Assembly: GCA_005281725.1 (NCBI GenBank)
Contig: SSBO01000012.1
Span: 16,928,084-16,992,083 of the forward strand
DNA length: 64,000 nucleotides
Reading direction: 5' to 3'
Origin: Wuchereria bancrofti
Taxonomy: Eukaryota; Nematoda; Chromadorea; Rhabditida; Onchocercidae
The first letter of the stretch is position 1. Every line of letters begins with the position of its first letter. The notes below the pieces were generated by a model, which was given only the letters and a program-made list of their open reading frames with translations, had not been told where the DNA came from and ran no database searches. Position numbers and translations under genes: made by a program. Positions 46,718 through 58,892 of this stretch are shown here, one piece after another.

Positions 46718-47687
46718 GTATCTACATTCGATATTGCATCTGACGCATTTTCGACGTTTAAAGAATTAGTCACGAGACACAAGACAATTTGTGCTGAATT
46801 TCTGGACAGTAAATACGACGAATTTTTCCAGGCTTATCAAAATTTGCTGAATTCAGAAAATTATGTTACAAGAAGACAATCTTTAAAGGTTTCTATTCTT
46901 GTCGTGGAATTCATCATTTGTCAGCATAACTGTCGATGATTTGTTACTAATCTGCAAAGAAATCTACGTATAGAACTTGCTTCCTGTTACTTTTCCCTAA
47001 TATAATGACAATGGAAGAATTGTTCTGTTTGGTGATTTTAATCTCTTTCCAGTTGTTAGGCGAATTATTGCTGGATCGTCACAATTTTAATGTAATGACG
47101 AGATATATCAATAATGCTGACAATCTCAAGCTCATGATGAATATGCTCAAGGAGAAAAGCCGTAGTATACAATTTGAGGCATTTCATGTTTTTAAGGTTC
47201 ATCATTTATTGCTCTCGGTAATCATAGACTGGTTCGAGGAGAAGCAGAATTTGGAAAGTCCTTTCCCTCCCTTTGAATATAAAATTTCAGATAATTCTTC
47301 ATTAAACAACCATTTGTGCTAACGTCTTTATGGTTTCATGTGATAAACTCAAGACATTTTTTTGGGGATTAATTATATGTAAAAGTTTTAAGTACCGTAA
47401 TTGTCTATAGTCTTGTTATTTACTTTCTTTCCTTTGTGGTCATAAGTTATATAAGATTTATTTCAATGAGCAAGCTATTATTACCTACATATGGATTGGA
47501 TCTTTCGATTTTCTAGGTTTTTGTGGCAAATCCGAACAAATCGAAGGCTGTTGCCGATATTTTATTGAGGAATAAGGAGAAACTAGTTGAATTCCTTACT
47601 AATTTTCATACCGATCGTACAGAAGACGAGCAGTTTAATGACGAGAAGGCTTATCTTATCAAACAAATACAGGATATGAAAGCATGA
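46718..47687 (+). CDS. MO25/CAB39 (calcium-binding protein 39), C-terminal half
   Basis: MO25 is an armadillo-like helical scaffold that binds the pseudokinase STRAD and stabilises active LKB1; it also activates several STE20 kinases in the cytoplasm. Three exons in phase 0 give 161 residues: 46718-46888 ([26 protein letters not shown]), 47053-47196 ([32 protein letters not shown]) and 47517-47687 ([24 protein letters not shown], stop TGA at 47685). These match the highly conserved C-terminal half of the family, whose usual length is about 340 residues. The acceptors are GTTCCAG, TTTCCAG and TTTCTAG. The first 180 or so residues are not in the sequence; the N at 46562 is the likely cause. The visible exons are intact, so the gene is probably functional. 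Confidence 0.95.
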
Positions 47688-48133
47688 TTTTTTCTTCACT
47701 TGTGTATAAAGCAGTTTGTTCTCGTTTCTATTTAGCTGAATGAAATGCTTTTGTAGCTGCTCCATGATCTTATCAGACTACCACTAGTTCCTTGGTTATC
47801 ATTTCTTGCTGTCGTGATTTATAATAAGATTTCACAATTCCTGAAGAATTATGTGTATCATTTGTGAACAAGAATGTTTACTCGGAGTTTTTAAATAATG
47901 GCTGGGAAGGAGAGAGATTGTTCTTTTTATCTTTGAATAAGAAAATAGGAAGTAAGATTGTACGGCAAGTAGTGTTTCTGCATATCTTTTCCTATTCAAA
48001 TTTGTTTCATCATAGAGGAAACTTGAGTTTGGTGCCTGTAACTTTTTTTTTTCTTGCATATGATCTGGGAGCTGTGCAGTCTTAATTTTCTCCTCAATTC
48101 TGCTCATATTATATTATACTGTATATGAAATAA
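47688..48133. other. MO25 3' flank
   Basis: AT-rich sequence following the MO25 stop, presumably its 3' UTR. No clear AATAAA was identified close to the stop. Confidence 0.4.
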
Positions 48134-48385
48134 TTAGGCGAAATACTTTCTAAGTGCTTCCCATCCAAGTTTCATTCCTCGTAATTTGCGGATAAAACTC
48201 TCCAAATATACAAAGTCTTTCTGAAAATAAGTTTGTATCCTGTCCACGTCAAGGTATGTCATTGTGTCCCCATTTCCAAGAAACTTTCTAGATTTAGATT
48301 CAACCTCATCCAGTGATTCTCTATTCTGTTTCTTAATTTCTTCATTTTCTGAGGAATTCAGCCCGATCTCCTTTGGTGTCTTACT
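48134..48385 (-). CDS. Unassigned terminal coding exon
   Basis: On the minus strand a frame stays open for about 80 codons and ends in TAA at 48134-48136. It begins at or just after a TTCAG acceptor-like site near 48385. The peptide is strongly charged and helix-like: KEIGLNSSENEEIKKQ, then TMTYLDVDRIQTYFQKD and a basic LRGMKLGWEALRKYFA end. The ordered amphipathic pattern and sense composition argue for a real last exon of a gene lying toward 49,000. No family recognised and no upstream exon located; it runs toward MO25 tail to tail. Confidence 0.4.
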   Translation of the reverse strand, partial: SKTPKEIGLNSSENEEIKKQNRESLDEVESKSRKFLGNGDTMTYLDVDRIQTYFQKDFVYLESFIRKLRGMKLGWEALRKYFA

Positions 48386-50001
48386 GAACTTGGAGTCGTA
48401 ACAAGATATCTACTTTTTACGTCTTGATGGAAATACTTGTTCCACATAATTACCTCAGATATTTGGTCAAATCAGTTGCGCTTCTTTAGAACTTCTCCCG
48501 ATTCCTGATTGTTATTTCTAAATGATATTGATTCCTATCGGTGTCTGACCGTTAGAATCGTTACAGAATACTTTTTGCGAGGATTTTTATGAAGAGAAAT
48601 CCACAAAATATTGCTGCATTGTTAATTTGATTCCTTGGAATAGTCTGTTCGTGTTGATGAATTATTAGTAATGTACACGGTATGATACATGTTGTCATTA
48701 CACGCAGGAATTTTTTGTTAAACACGTAAAATGCGTGAAGTTTGTCTCGAAAATTTTCTTTTATTCGTTATAATTTATGACTGTACCACTTGATACTTGT
48801 TTTTGTAGTATTTGACAAGGACAAAGTTTTCCGGATTTGAAATGAGCTTATTTGTATCTTAGTGATTTTAGTGAATTAGAGTTGATGGTACTCGAGCAGA
48901 GTCCTGGTCAAGGTCTTCATTTTTAATAGAATGAGAATAAAAAGAATTTTTACTGACTCAACCAGCATGTGAAAAATGAATCCGTGTGGGTATAGGTGGA
49001 CTCAAAAGGTATAATGATATTATGAAACTTGATGAATCCCAATAATTGCTTTGGCTTCATTAATCTGTAAAACAAAACCCGGCTTTTGGGACAAAGAGAA
49101 CGTCTCTTACACTCTTAGCATTTATTACGCTAGGTTTGCAGCCTTAAGAATGTAGGTGCCAATTCTCAAATCGGCTAGCCTTAACCAATAATGGAATCTC
49201 GTGAAATATTTTGAACATTAAAATGCGTCCAGCAACACGATGTTAACGATAACAGCACTGCAAGGAGTAAAGACCGCGTCCAGGAACTAATTCGGCGTAG
49301 AAATGACATCAACTTCTGTCAAAATTGCGGTGATTCCCAATTCAAACATTTTTAAAATTGAAAGATGAGAAGTAGAAAATAAAAGACAAGTATTTAAAGA
49401 TGAAGATAATAGTGAACACTGGCATAAGACACGGTGACGACAACGATTGTGGCCAAAGATCAGAAACTGTCCTCTGAACTAGAACCACTGGAACTAAATG
49501 ATTATAAGAAAAGCATTGGGACATTCACAAATAGAGTAATTCAAAAAAAAAAAAAAAAAAACTCGAATGACTGCTGAAGCCAGTCCCCAATAGGTTTGAT
49601 TCGAGACGAAATATATATATATATAAAGATTTGAAAGCTGATGTAATTCCATTACCGAATCACTTTTTTGTACCCAATACAGTCTTTGGAAATATTGGGA
49701 CATTCACAAATAGAGTAATTCAAAAAAAAAAAACTCGAATGACTGCTACAAAGTTTACACTGTAAAACTGCAACAAGAAATTCAAAAAACCTAGAATCGT
49801 TTTGGAGAATTTTTTTAACGAGCGAAGCAGAAATGTTTGGGAAAAATTAAGTTCATGTATAAGTCTTAGCAACAACAGATTCAGTAACTCAATCACCAAA
49901 ACTATATACGTTTTTGAGCATATAATCATTTCGACATCTTATCAGGATGAGTCGAATGTAAATGTATCGGAAACCTGAAATAAACGAAAACTGAGAGACC
50001 A
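48386..50001. other. Intergenic stretch with a polyA-associated direct repeat
   Basis: Apart from the direct repeat at 49515-49575 and 49694-49747 and an AT dinucleotide run near 49611-49624, nothing recognisable was seen. Upstream exons of the minus-strand gene at 48134 may be hidden here. Confidence 0.4.
49515..49747. repeat. 54-61-bp direct repeat containing a polyA tract
   Basis: ATTGGGACATTCACAAATAG... through a polyA run to CGAATGACTGCT occurs at 49515-49575 and again at 49694-49747. The copies differ mainly in polyA length (about 19 versus 12). Confidence 0.8.
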
Positions 50002-51724
50002 TCAAATCAAATCGAACAAATTACTAGGTAAAAAACCCACCCTTACACCCTGCAGTTCCATTTGCTGGTCAACAATCTGAACCAGTTCTGATGGTGATGG
50101 CACTCGTCCACTTTCAAGTTTTGACCATATTTGTTCATCACCCAAGTAAATCTCAAACGCTCCTGTCGACATAAGAGAGCCTGGAATGATGAGCAAACTG
50201 AATAGTTAATCGTTTTAAAATCATTATTTCATACTTAATTTTGGATTTAAATAAATGAGCTCCCCGTATGTAAACAGTCCCAAAGCAAATTAGCTTCAAA
50301 GATTTCCACTGTTTTATCTCCAGAAAAACCAACTCACCTATTATCGAGTCATTTTAAAATCTCAAAACGAGTGCAAAAATGTTTTTATCAGAACACTCCG
50401 AAGCTGTGTCAAATGGTATGAAAGTAATGTTATAACCCCAATTCCTCAAAGATAATGTTGCCGAAATCAGACAACTAACTTTCAATAGTGTTAGAAAGAA
50501 GAAACAACATCATGCACGATGACACTTTGTTGTTCAAGGCCCATGAGAAAATGCGTGGTGTTGGCTGTCCAATCGATGCAAATGGATCCTGCCCCATTAC
50601 AATCAATACAATGAGCACTATCTTCCCTAACCCAATAATCTGAAATATTATGTGTTTTTTGGAAATTTTTATCAAAAATGTACCACTAATGATGAACTCC
50701 AAACAACATTTAATGGACATAATATCAAAAAGTTAAACTTCTTGTCAAAGTATAAATAACAAAAGCCCAGTATTAAACAGTGATTATCAAATTTTGCAGA
50801 ACATGCATTTACTGCACAGAATCAGCTAACCACTGCTCAGTATTGAGTTTCTGATATTTTAAAGAGTAAAGTAAGACAAAATTCAATCCAAGTTTTCTCA
50901 ACCATATTTTAAATATATTAAGTTTTAAGTAACACATACAGATTGAAGCAAAGGAATGACTTTTAACCTGCGCCAAAACGTTTTTCCATGCTTTAGGTGA
51001 GTAATTGGCGCCATCAATTTTCATTGACGGATACTTCTCATGTATGTAACGGGAAAATTCATCAAATGCTTGCCGATAACCACACGAAACACTGCAATTT
51101 ATTTGAAGTTATAAAAGTAAGTTTTTTTCATGCAAATATGTTCCCCTCATGTCACAATTTTTCTGAGTAATGTCAGGCTAAATATAAAGCAAGTTCTGCC
51201 GAAGTTAAAACTTCACCAGTTGTGTATTAAAAAGGATGAATGGAAGTTTGATGACTTTTATAAAATCTTCAAAAATCGTAAATCTAACCAAAATAAAAAC
51301 TTCATGCTAGGAAGTTTTCTAGTAGTATGTGGCGGTGTACTGAATTGAGCTGATTCTTGCCTAACTCGAATGTAGTCCGCATCCTCTAATTTTTCGTCGA
51401 TTTTCTGGAACAGAAAGTTCTCCTGATAACAGCGGAGAAATATGACGGATCCTTTTTTTTTGAGGAAAAGAGTTTTTTTTTTTTGGGGGGGGGGGAAATT
51501 TTATGAGAAAAAGAAACGGTCTGAACACTGATCTCGTATCTTGTAAAAATGATTTACTAACCAGTGCTTTTCGCAGTAATTTGTAAAAAAGCAACCTCAT
51601 CACCGAATTCCTTTTTAAACACTTCATCGTCGTCATATTCATCTTTAGAATGTCCATAGATATCTCGTAAGGATAAAAGCAGAGCTATACCTAAGATAAC
51701 CGTACCAATTTGGTTCGTAATCAT
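50002..51724 (-). CDS. Selenoprotein T homologue (thioredoxin-like ER membrane protein), Cys form
   Basis: SELENOT is an ER-resident thioredoxin-like oxidoreductase of the Rdx family, implicated in redox and calcium homeostasis. Five exons keep phase throughout: 51724-51596, 51404-51289, 51091-50968, 50639-50480, 50180-50002, giving 235 residues from ATG 51722-51724 to TGA 50002-50004. The N-terminus has a signal-peptide-like stretch (TVILGIALLLSL), then an acidic linker. The redox motif is CVSCGY, split across exons 2 and 3; vertebrate SELENOT has Sec at the second position, here an ordinary TGT Cys. Next come NYSPKAWKNVLAQ, a hydrophobic helix (KIVLIVLIVMGQDPF), CMMLFLLSNTIE and the hallmark MSTGAFEIYL and WSKLESGRVPS. 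The gene is complete and head-to-head with the angiomotin-like gene. Cys forms are known in nematodes. Confidence 0.94.
51472..51494. repeat. PolyT/polyG homopolymer junction in SELENOT intron 1
   Basis: A run of about 12 Ts directly followed by about 10 Gs lies in the intron between exons 1 and 2. Such runs are prone to assembly error, but they lie outside coding sequence. Confidence 0.75.
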
Positions 51725-52332
51725 CTAACAAAACCTGAAATCCTATTTTTCTTCTCGTATAATTCACCAATTTAAGCACGCAAAGTCATCAAAGCTACGG
51801 TGACAACAGGTAAGATAGAAAATTTATTCCAAAGAGAAAAAAGGAATAATCGCAGGCGGTGACGAAGGAACATAGTTATTATTGGCAAGAATTGGGTGCG
51901 GGAATGTGTGCGTGTGTGTGTCATGGAATCAGAGGTAGTGGTGAAGGACAAATGGTACTGTGAGCAAGAACCATCGACAAAACACCCGAGATCAAGTCCA
52001 GAGAGCCGCGTTAAATTCGACTGCATTGGTGTAATTGAGGAGAAAGGCATGTAAGGTCTGCGTTTATACATTGCCGCTGAATATTTGGTGTTTGACGAAG
52101 GGAGCGTCTTAAAAGGTCTAGGGTTAGTATACTGTGAGAGTGTGATGAGAGCACTGCAGTCATTATATTTTTAGCCAATGCATATTTCACTTGACTAGTC
52201 TTAAGGGACTTCTGTCATTGCAAAATATACTACAACATTTTGAAATGAAGATAATATTACTGTCTCTTACCAAGGTTTGTACTTGACATTTTTGTCACTA
52301 TTTTCAGATGACTTAACTATCATTCTTTTTAG
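51725..52332. promoter_or_regulatory. Shared divergent 5' region of SELENOT and angiomotin-like gene
   Basis: About 600 bp separates the SELENOT start codon (minus) from the first visible angiomotin-like exon (plus). It includes a GTGTGTGTGT run near 51908-51922 and is less AT-rich than its surroundings. No specific factor site was identified. An upstream first exon of the angiomotin-like gene may lie in it, so part could be intron. Confidence 0.4.
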
Positions 52333-55300
52333 CTGCAAAAAAATTTTCTCACCGATCAATTAGGGTGACGGACGGGAAGGTCATGGATGGCGAACGACGC
52401 GAACTACGAAGTTGGTCGATAGAACCACGCGATCGACGTGTACATGCAGTAAGTCCCATGCATTTGCAAGAAGGTCGAATCCTCAACTCATTGCTGCATG
52501 AGGCTCATAATATTTCCAGTTCAAGCAATAAAATAAATGCTCAGCAAGGTCTGTCGCTTTTTATTCTTTTCATTTTAAATTTGAATCTGTTTCGCATAGC
52601 GTTATTATCCCGAATTGTTAATCTTTCAGTTAGCTAGTGCGACATGTCGATACTTTGATTGGATCAAACAATAATGCTTATTAACTCACATGAATACCAA
52701 AACATTTCTCGTTAACACTTTGGTTTCCCTAAGTGTATTCAAACAGTGGTAGTAGTTTGACAAAAATGATCTCTTGTTGATTATAACTGAAGCAAACTAT
52801 GATAACTGGGCTATGCTTTTTGTAGGTTTATTGCATACAACTGCGCTACTTCTTTTTCTTATAAATTTTTAGGTGAAATTAATTACATTTAGTTAGATCA
52901 ATCCTTTGAATTTTACCGCAGATTATTTTTTATAGTGGACGATACTGGAATTGATGCAGCAGAAGATACTAAATTACAACAAATGATTAGCAAATATCAG
53001 TCACAAGTAATTCAACAGCAACTATCAAATCGAAACAATCATGAACTTATCAAGTAAATATTTTTTGTGTATGTCTATAAGGTTTCTTTCATGAAAATTA
53101 TATCTTACAGAAAGAAAATTCTTATGCTTAGCTCAGCTTTCTCGATCCTTGTAGGAGGTAAAAATTCAGAAATTTGGTTACTTATACTTCATTAAACACT
53201 TGATCTTTTTAAAGTTTAGTTGAAATAACAGACAGCAATTTCCACAGTTCAGTTTTTTTTTAATTTATAATAAATGTTTTTCCAACTTGTAGAAGATAGA
53301 ATACTCTATTTTGTTTTTTTCTTTTCGAAAATAGCATCTTTTTATTTCAGAAGCTTTGCAGCTTCTGCAGTGACTGCTCAACAACAAATGCCACCGATGA
53401 GCCATTCACAGCCATGTCTCATAACAATCAACGACCAGAAAAACGAATTGTGTGTTTGCTATATTATATTGAGAATAATTGTTTTTTAATAATAGCACTC
53501 TTTGTCCAGTCCAGCTCTTTTACTATTGCTACAGTTGGTTGAAAGACGAGTTCACAACAAATGTGGAAAGAAGATTGTGTAATAAATAAGTATAAGAAAA
53601 TTTGAAATTTCAGAGTCACAGAATCTGTCTCGCCAGTTTATCATCCCAGTCCTCCATTTGACAGCGGTGAACATGCAAATTTGAAGGCACAACTGACTGC
53701 AAATCAAAATTTAGTGCGAGCACTGCAAGACGAAAATTCAGCCCTGAAACAGCAATGCGATTTCTTGACTCTTAAAGCCAGTCGTTTACAACAGGTCCTT
53801 TCGTCTTTATTTCATTTTTTGCATGTTTTTAGAATTTGACTCCTGCTTCTATTTCTGTTACTTGTGATACAGGCATTTCCTACTTTTTTGTGATTAAATG
53901 CATTAGCACTAATTTACGTTTTTTTTTTCTTTTTTTAAGCTGGAAAAAGCCTATGAAACTATCGAAAAGGAGTATGAGAATTTAACGGCACAGAAGGAGA
54001 GGCAGGACAACCTTGAGAAAGCTGCACGTATGAAAATGGAGCAGCAGATAGCAAGGTGTGCTCAGAGTTGATGAAAGAATGAATTTATATAATTATGGGA
54101 TGGTATTTTATAGTGACATGCATTCTTCAGTTTTTATTTTCATATGTTTTGTCTTCCTAAACCAAAAAAACAGTATACTTCTTTTGCAGCCTTACCAGGT
54201 TAACTTTATCATAATTTACTAAAAACGACTATAGGTATGCTTCTGAAAACGAAATGTTGCGAATGAAAATTGCTGAATTAATACGAAGGATACAGGCAGA
54301 AGATCAGTCAGAACAAATTAACAAGCTTAATTTGTTGCTCAGTGAAATCATTCCTCAGAGTTTGTTCATTCCTCATATGTCTGTATCTGTGAGAAAGAGA
54401 TCTTAATAAATTAGAATGATTCACCAGAATTTTTAGTGTTGTTTTGTAGAAAATTTGTTTTCTTGGTTGTTTTTTCCTTAAATGTGAAAGTGTTTCTTAT
54501 TTCTTTACTAACGAGTTAAATCTCTAATTTTTTGAAACTTCTATTCGTTTTAGATAAAGAACTGATGACATGTAAAGAGCGCCAGAAAATGGATATTGAA
54601 GCACTGGAAGTTACTTTGAAGGATCAAAGAAATCACATTCAAGTTTGCTTTCTACTTGTTTTTATTAGCGGGTCATTTTCTTTTTTCTTTTTGGTGAGAC
54701 CTGATTCTTTTAGATTTTGGAGAAAGCTCTGGGAAATGCACAAGAAAAAGCATGGAGAAGAGAAAAAGAAGTGGAGGAGCTTACAGAGAGAGTAGAAAGG
54801 GCCGAATCGTTGCAGAAGGCTGTTGAAGTTCGTTATTTTCTTATTCTAAAATCTCGAAAATGTTTTTTTTTTTTTGTAGGTTTTAAAAAAAAAATGTTTT
54901 CGAAAATGTTTTAGTGCATATGGTTTTAAAGTAAGCCCTAAATTTTACAACTGCTGTCAGAAATCAATGTTCGATAAACGGTCACGGGAAGATGAATGGA
55001 ACCGTGAAAGGGCACAACTTGAGATGGAAAATGCACAACTGAAAATGCAGTTGGCTAAAGAAAGTGTTTCAGTTGGAGTGAAAAAGGGTTCGAGTGCTAG
55101 AAATCCAGAAAGTGATGAGTTAACAAAACTCAAAAAGACTCTTCATGCGAAAGGTTCTTTTCCACATATTGATCAGCAGACATCGAAATTCTCTTATAAC
55201 CTGGAGATGTTTTGTTGCAGATATGCGGCTTCACTGGGAAGTTTTTCTTTCCTTTTATGTTTGCTTTATCAGTTTTTAAAAGAATTTTCCTTGTTTAGAG

Positions 55301-56789
55301 GATGCTATTGCGCAGTTGGAAAAGAACGTAATTGAACTAGAAGCCAAGTTTCATGAGGAAATACAGCGAAATAAAATGGCGATAGCCACACAGTCGGATA
55401 CACTGTTAGTTCATGTTCTAGATTGTTTAACTTCATAGTATATCGAAAGACTTGTCCGTTTTTCTTGAATCTTTATCTTAATAGAGCTATTGTGTTTGTT
55501 GATTTCATCACAACTTTTGAAGTTCTGGCAAGCTGAAAAAGATGGAAGAAGAGAAAAGTGAGAAAGATCGTAAGATAGCAGAATTAACAGAGGAGAAAGA
55601 AAGACTGTCCGAGAAACTGGAAGACGAGCGCAAAAGTTCAGAAAGCAGAACAAGTTTATTGGAAAGAGAAATTGATCGCATTAGGAATAGTGATGACCGC
55701 AGGTTTGTGTTGCTGTTTTATGATTATTAGCGTTAGTTAAAATTTTTGAAATTTATAATTAAATTTGGAACTTCTAATTTTGTTTTAAAAATTGTCATAT
55801 TCAGATTTCGCGAAGATATGGCACGTATGGAACAAATGCGTCTAAAAATTGCTGATAGACGTTGTTTTACAACAGAACGTTCTCGTAATCGGTATTTTAT
55901 AATTTACGTAACATAGATAAAAGATAGAAGCAGAATTAAGATCTTTGGTTCCTTAAAATAGATCACAGGCTTTCAGTGGTAAAGTGATGCATTTTACGCA
56001 GAAATAAGTAACAACTTGGTAACGTCGGTTACAATTACTTTTATATTATTTTATAATGTTTTTATCATAGTCATTACTGTAACAGTCATTTAAATTATAT
56101 AGTGTAGCTGTTCTGTTTTAAGATGGAAACCTGAAATGCAGTCTTTCTGCGTTTTTACTCTTCCACTTATATGAATGGACAACCACGCCAGCAATTTAAT
56201 GCACTTGGAGCTACAATCAGTTTTAGACATTGTGTTGACTATAGGTCGTAGTTCTGATCCCAGTCATGATGATTTCAGATGCGTACATCATGGGCGAACA
56301 TCATCCGGAACACGTGCTGGATTTGTTCATATACATTTGAGAGCAAATTCAGCAACAGCACTTCTTCCTACCGACTTGCATCTTTCATCGCCTGATGCCC
56401 TTCCCACATCAGCAGATATACCATTGGATCTGTCAAATGATAGTAGTGCTACTTCTGCTGCTGCTGCTGCTGTCATCACTTCTACTCGTTCAACTAGCAA
56501 AGCTTTAACAACGTTCCGGCATTCCTCATCATGTCAAGAGGATATATTTGCTGATCAGAACTCTGTTTCTGATGCAAAGGAAATCTACGGCACAAATCTG
56601 AATGGCTATACACGACCAATTTCAATCCCACCGCATTATGATTTGGCATTTTCTGATAGTAAAGGTTTATATTCTAAAATTTCGAATCGATCAGCTGCAA
56701 AATCAGATAATACTATCGTTGCTGCCACCATCGCTAATGAGGAACTATGCGGAAAACAGATTTCAACGGAAGAAATCTGGGATGTTTAA
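52333..56789 (+). CDS. Angiomotin-like coiled-coil protein
   Basis: Angiomotins scaffold tight or apical junctions and actin and bind YAP and LATS in Hippo signalling. Thirteen exons join in phase: 52333-52548, 52936-53053, 53351-53449, 53614-53794, 53940-54055, 54235-54341, 54554-54642, 54714-54827, 54961-55153, 55299-55404, 55523-55702, 55805-55891, 56279-56789; about 705 codons to TAA 56787. The first in-frame ATG is at 52383; earlier exons are possible. Family-like features: QNLVRALQDEN, then AYETIEKEYENL and LEKAARMKMEQQIAR (compare the angiomotin AYENL...LEKAMR region), ILEKALGNAQEKA, and long coiled coils to about residue 530. The C-terminal exon is Ser/Ala-rich and ends EEIWDV, a hydrophobic PDZ-ligand form like the EYLI end of vertebrate angiomotin. 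I saw no PPxY motif in the visible part. A generic coiled-coil protein is the alternative. Confidence 0.78.
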
Positions 56790-57090
56790 ATTCTTGAAAT
56801 ACTTTTGTACAAAAAGTATAACTTTTCTTTAAATGATATCATAATATTCGATTCAAAGCTGTGCTATGATATATGGTTTCATAGCATAACTTTTTTTTGC
56901 TAGGTAAGAGTGTGCAGAAAGTTATAATCAAAACTCATCTGGTTGCCATTTAGTCTGTAATCGACTAGTGATTTTTCGAATGCAATGTTATTTGATATGC
57001 AAAAAATGCAAAAAAAAAAAGCTTCGAATGGCTAAGAGAATAGTGTTTCCGTATGATCTATTGGATTAGTCATGAATCAGCAGAGGTTAT
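56790..57090. other. Angiomotin-like 3' flank up to the duplicated block
   Basis: AT-rich 300 bp with no further coding sequence; presumably the 3' UTR. The segmental duplication shared with the window's left end begins at or before 57091. Confidence 0.6.
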
Positions 57091-57988
57091 TTCATGTAAA
57101 AAAAAGTAAACGTTACGTTGGCTGTAGTCGTATGCTGATTTAAAATAGATGTAGTGGATCCGAAAATGTACAAAACTTTAATTGGAAAAGTGTTAGTTCT
57201 ACTGTAAAACCAGTTGGGTTCATAAAATCTTTGACGAGGTGAAATCTCATTGCACTTGAATATTAATCGCAGCATGTCGTAACAATAGCTTGCTAGTTTC
57301 TTAATGTTTGCATATTATGAAGTGTTCGAAGTGTGCTTCTATTTTCTTTTCCGGTGTAAATCGCTCAAATGTATGCTTTATTTAATTTCCGCACTCTATA
57401 TCTTTGACAGGATAAGTCACAAAGATATGTCCTCTTAACATTTTTCAAAGTCGTGGACATTCATACTACTTTTCGGCACTATTTCGTGTTCTTAATTGTG
57501 TTACATTGCCATAAGTGTTTTTATAAAATCTTTACTTTAGGAGCATGCAGTAATGTAGGAATTCATATGTCTTTCATGTTTAAACAAATTAGGTGAGAAG
57601 AAAGGATAAAAAATTTCCTCGGTTTTTGCGGAGCAAAATATTTTTTGGTTAGGATTTCGTTTCTTACCTTTGTTGAGTTCATTCTTTTTATACATATTCT
57701 CCTCAAGCATTATGATTTTCATGGACGTAGCATCGGTTTTGATAAATTTGTACGCTGGTACAATCAAATCCCTAGAGGGACTAATGCTAGATGAAAAGAG
57801 CTTGATAGAATCCAATGATTTTTGAAATTAAGATTTGAAAAATATGCATTATCGTTCATGGAAACAAATTTTTGTTCCAACGGCAAATGATTTTATCTTT
57901 GGAATAGAGCGAGGGCTTCTATTTGGAAATGATCTGTCACTGTCGTCTTTTTCTTGATACTGCGGGTTGCTGCTACATAAACGTTGTT

Positions 57989-58077
57989 ATGCAGTCTTCC
58001 ATTTTTCTTTTCACCTCTTTTTCATACTTCCCAGTGCTTTGTTGCTCTCATCTTTCCTTACCATGGTTATCCCTAAT
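57989..58077 (+). other. Candidate signal-peptide exon of the CUB gene
   Basis: ATG at 57989 opens a hydrophobic stretch (MQSSIFLFTSFSYFPVL, then CC) preserved in the left copy at 903. A possible donor follows CCATG at about 58064. No link to the next exon was proven; the 800 bp to 58893 contains a diverged, weakly coding-like area near 58600-58840. Confidence 0.35.
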
Positions 58078-58433
58078 TATTCCTTTTGTTCAACAGTGTA
58101 TATTCTGGAAGTGAACAGTGAATTAAAGTTTACAGCTTTTCATACATTGTTACGGTGAAATAGCAAAAGAAAGTCGTTCGGTTTTGTATTTGTTACTTGA
58201 GATAGGTTGACAGTAAGCTTGTCGATTTAGACTTAGTGCGTTTCGCAAACAGTCGGTGGATCCTTGCTATGTCAGAAATCTTTTACATTCATTTTAGCGT
58301 TTGGAAAGTTCTAGACGAAAGATGTTTCTAGATAACGCTCTGAGAGCTTGATGGCAAGGTAATTCTAGCAAGGGATTTTTAATGACCAAAGTTCTTTTTC
58401 GGTCGGTTTGAGTGTTTGGGATGAAGCAAGGCG

Positions 58434-58482
58434 TAGACAGTATGTTGCTACATACCGTCTACACCTTGCTACATACTGTCTA
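58434..58482. repeat. 12-bp inverted repeat specific to the right copy
   Basis: TAGACAGTATGT (58434-58445) pairs with ACATACTGTCTA (58471-58482). The intervening bases include a duplicated TTGCTACATAC unit. The left copy (near 1370-1390) lacks the second arm, so this is a local expansion after the duplication. Confidence 0.7.
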
Positions 58483-58892
58483 TTTCATAGGAAAAGTGTA
58501 GGAATATTAGCACACTAAATTCGGAAAAGTTGAATTTCAAGCAATATCAAAGTTCCTCGATCTTTTGAGTGACGTTTTTTTCTCGGCATCGTTAGCATTG
58601 TTTATTATTACATGTAATTCAATCGGTATCCCCGATCACATCAAGCCACCAAACAATCCATATACCAAAAGAGCACCATCCTATGCTAACTAACCGTCAG
58701 CAAAACTTGTGCTTTATGGCAAAACATTTTATCAACATTTCAACTGTAATGACAAATGAAAGTCGCACATATGAGCTTCTCTCGACTACCCATTTATTTC
58801 ACCTCCTACTTCACTTTTATCAGTGATGCTGTATATATCGGTAAGATTGCTGATAATTTCCCTCGAACAATTTTTTTCAAGCATTTTATCAG

